A stretch of 64,000 nt of DNA from an uncultured Paraglaciecola sp. (lineage in GTDB: Bacteria; Pseudomonadota; Gammaproteobacteria; Enterobacterales; Alteromonadaceae). Both the position numbers and the translations under genes were made by a program. This document shows, one piece after another, positions 63,464 through 64,000 of the stretch (the stretch's first letter is position 1; each line of letters opens with the position of its first letter). The stretch lies in assembly GCF_937123705.1 (NCBI RefSeq), contig NZ_CAKZKO010000010.1, positions 1 to 64,000 of the forward strand, given 5' to 3'. The notes below the pieces were generated by a model that ran no database searches, was not told the DNA's origin, and was given only the letters and a program-made list of their open reading frames with translations.

Positions 63464-64000
63464 TTATTCACAATTATCAGCTTCCATGGCGTTAATCCAT
63501 TGGGTAATCAGTTGTACACCTTCTGTATGGATCACCGAACGACCTAATTCTGGCATCCGTACATCTAACTCATTTGAATCTAAGCGATAAGCCAAGATAG
63601 ATTTAGATGCATCACCTGGCACAATGTCGTGTAATAAATTACCAGCACCATCACCTGCAGCAACCGGTGGTTTACATTTTCCGATTTCTAAGTCGGTCCC
63701 TTGATTGTAAGTCAGCAATAACCCAGATGTTCTAGCGGCCCCTTCGGCAGAGTGACAATGGGCACAGTTAATATCTAAGTACCCTCTAGCGCGGGCATCC
63801 AAGCTGGCGTCAGTATCGCTATAATCTGGAATAGTTGCCTCATCAATGGCGGCCCTGTCTGTTGGTACCGAGTTTAATATATTGCTTTGCGACCAATGGC
63901 TGAGTTGGTTGATAAGCTCCCCGTTCACGCTAACCATTTTGTTAAGTAACTTGGCTTTTGGGCCTATGGGTTGAATATTTTGTTCACCGTGGCAGTTAGC
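63464..64000 (-). CDS. Exported c-type cytochrome, SO2930-like (5' end outside window)
   Basis: The frame is open to the window edge, so only the last 178 residues are visible. A heme site, CAHCHS, follows the GYLDINCAHCHSAEGAARTS segment. A second NCHGEQN at the very edge is probably the end of another CxxCH whose first Cys is outside. A late ELDVRMPELGRSVIHTEG segment offers the Met ligand. The pattern resembles the SO2930-type diheme cytochromes of Alteromonadales. Partner genes lie outside. Confidence 0.7.
   Translation of the reverse strand, partial: ANCHGEQNIQPIGPKAKLLNKMVSVNGELINQLSHWSQSNILNSVPTDRAAIDEATIPDYSDTDASLDARARGYLDINCAHCHSAEGAARTSGLLLTYNQGTDLEIGKCKPPVAAGDGAGNLLHDIVPGDASKSILAYRLDSNELDVRMPELGRSVIHTEGVQLITQWINAMEADNCE

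Noticed and set aside
1..64000. CRISPR arrays, tRNA and rRNA genes, complete insertion sequences or prophage genes
   Set aside because: Reading through found no regular repeat-spacer series, no tRNA or rRNA signatures and no transposase or phage structural proteins.

Overview
The window reads as chromosomal DNA of a marine gammaproteobacterium of the order Alteromonadales, most likely a Glaciecola/Paraglaciecola-like member of the Alteromonadaceae. This is inferred from protein resemblance, the moderately AT-rich composition, TonB receptor style and the intergenic repeat types; no rRNA or tRNA gene is present to confirm it. Most of the window is a conserved housekeeping backbone, and many neighbours recall the E. 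coli regions around yhgF-greB-ompR-envZ-hslOR-yrfG-nudE and slyX-yheV-yheSTU-prkB.

Layout. 1-2017: the end of an M14-type metallopeptidase and a convergent comF. 2042-9011: an accessory-looking cell-surface-signalling module (ECF sigma factor, FecR-type sigma regulator, STN-containing TonB-dependent receptor, Tat-exported PhoD-like phosphatase). It has two matching candidate ECF promoters and lies between two copies of a 40-bp repeat. 9239-10495: a small protein with flagellar-rod-like ends and a SprA-like HExxH protein. 10623-15500 (minus): tex, greB, hslO and hslR, with a candidate structured small RNA between greB and hslO. 15617-27015: a complete gspCDEFGHIJKLMN type II secretion operon. 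27069-33950: yrfG, nudE-cysQ, a YceI-like protein, yheU-yheT, DUF3565, yheS and yheV, with short intergenic repeats.

34087-39793 (minus): slyX, a WD40 lipoprotein, a diheme cytochrome c-rhodanese fusion, envZ-ompR, a small membrane protein and prkB. A MITE-like element follows at 39881-39971. 40100-46284: a membrane-anchored flavin disulfide oxidoreductase, a YnjBCD-like ABC importer and a CDP-alcohol phosphatidyltransferase. 46316-50161: envelope proteins (DUF3617, sterol-desaturase-like, DUF1499, a small membrane protein, an OmpA-like porin). 50426-53176: zur, nudC and hemE. 53189-57271 (minus): a second PhoD-like phosphatase, an S1/P1 nuclease and mpl. 57516-63370: fbp, a DUF885 lipoprotein, and the pyrophosphate pair hppA (membrane pump) and ppa (soluble). 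The window ends inside a c-type cytochrome gene.

How the parts fit. The 2-9 kb module is a textbook outside-to-inside signalling layout: the receptor's STN domain contacts FecR, which releases the sigma factor. The unusual part is that a PhoD-like phosphatase is the cargo gene, and that one promoter pattern (GAAAC, 16 bp, CGTC) precedes both the sigma gene and the receptor gene. With the second PhoD protein and the S1/P1 nuclease this suggests a sizeable capacity for organic phosphorus or nucleic acid scavenging. The T2SS operon could export other hydrolases. No CRISPR array, integrase, complete insertion sequence or prophage was seen.
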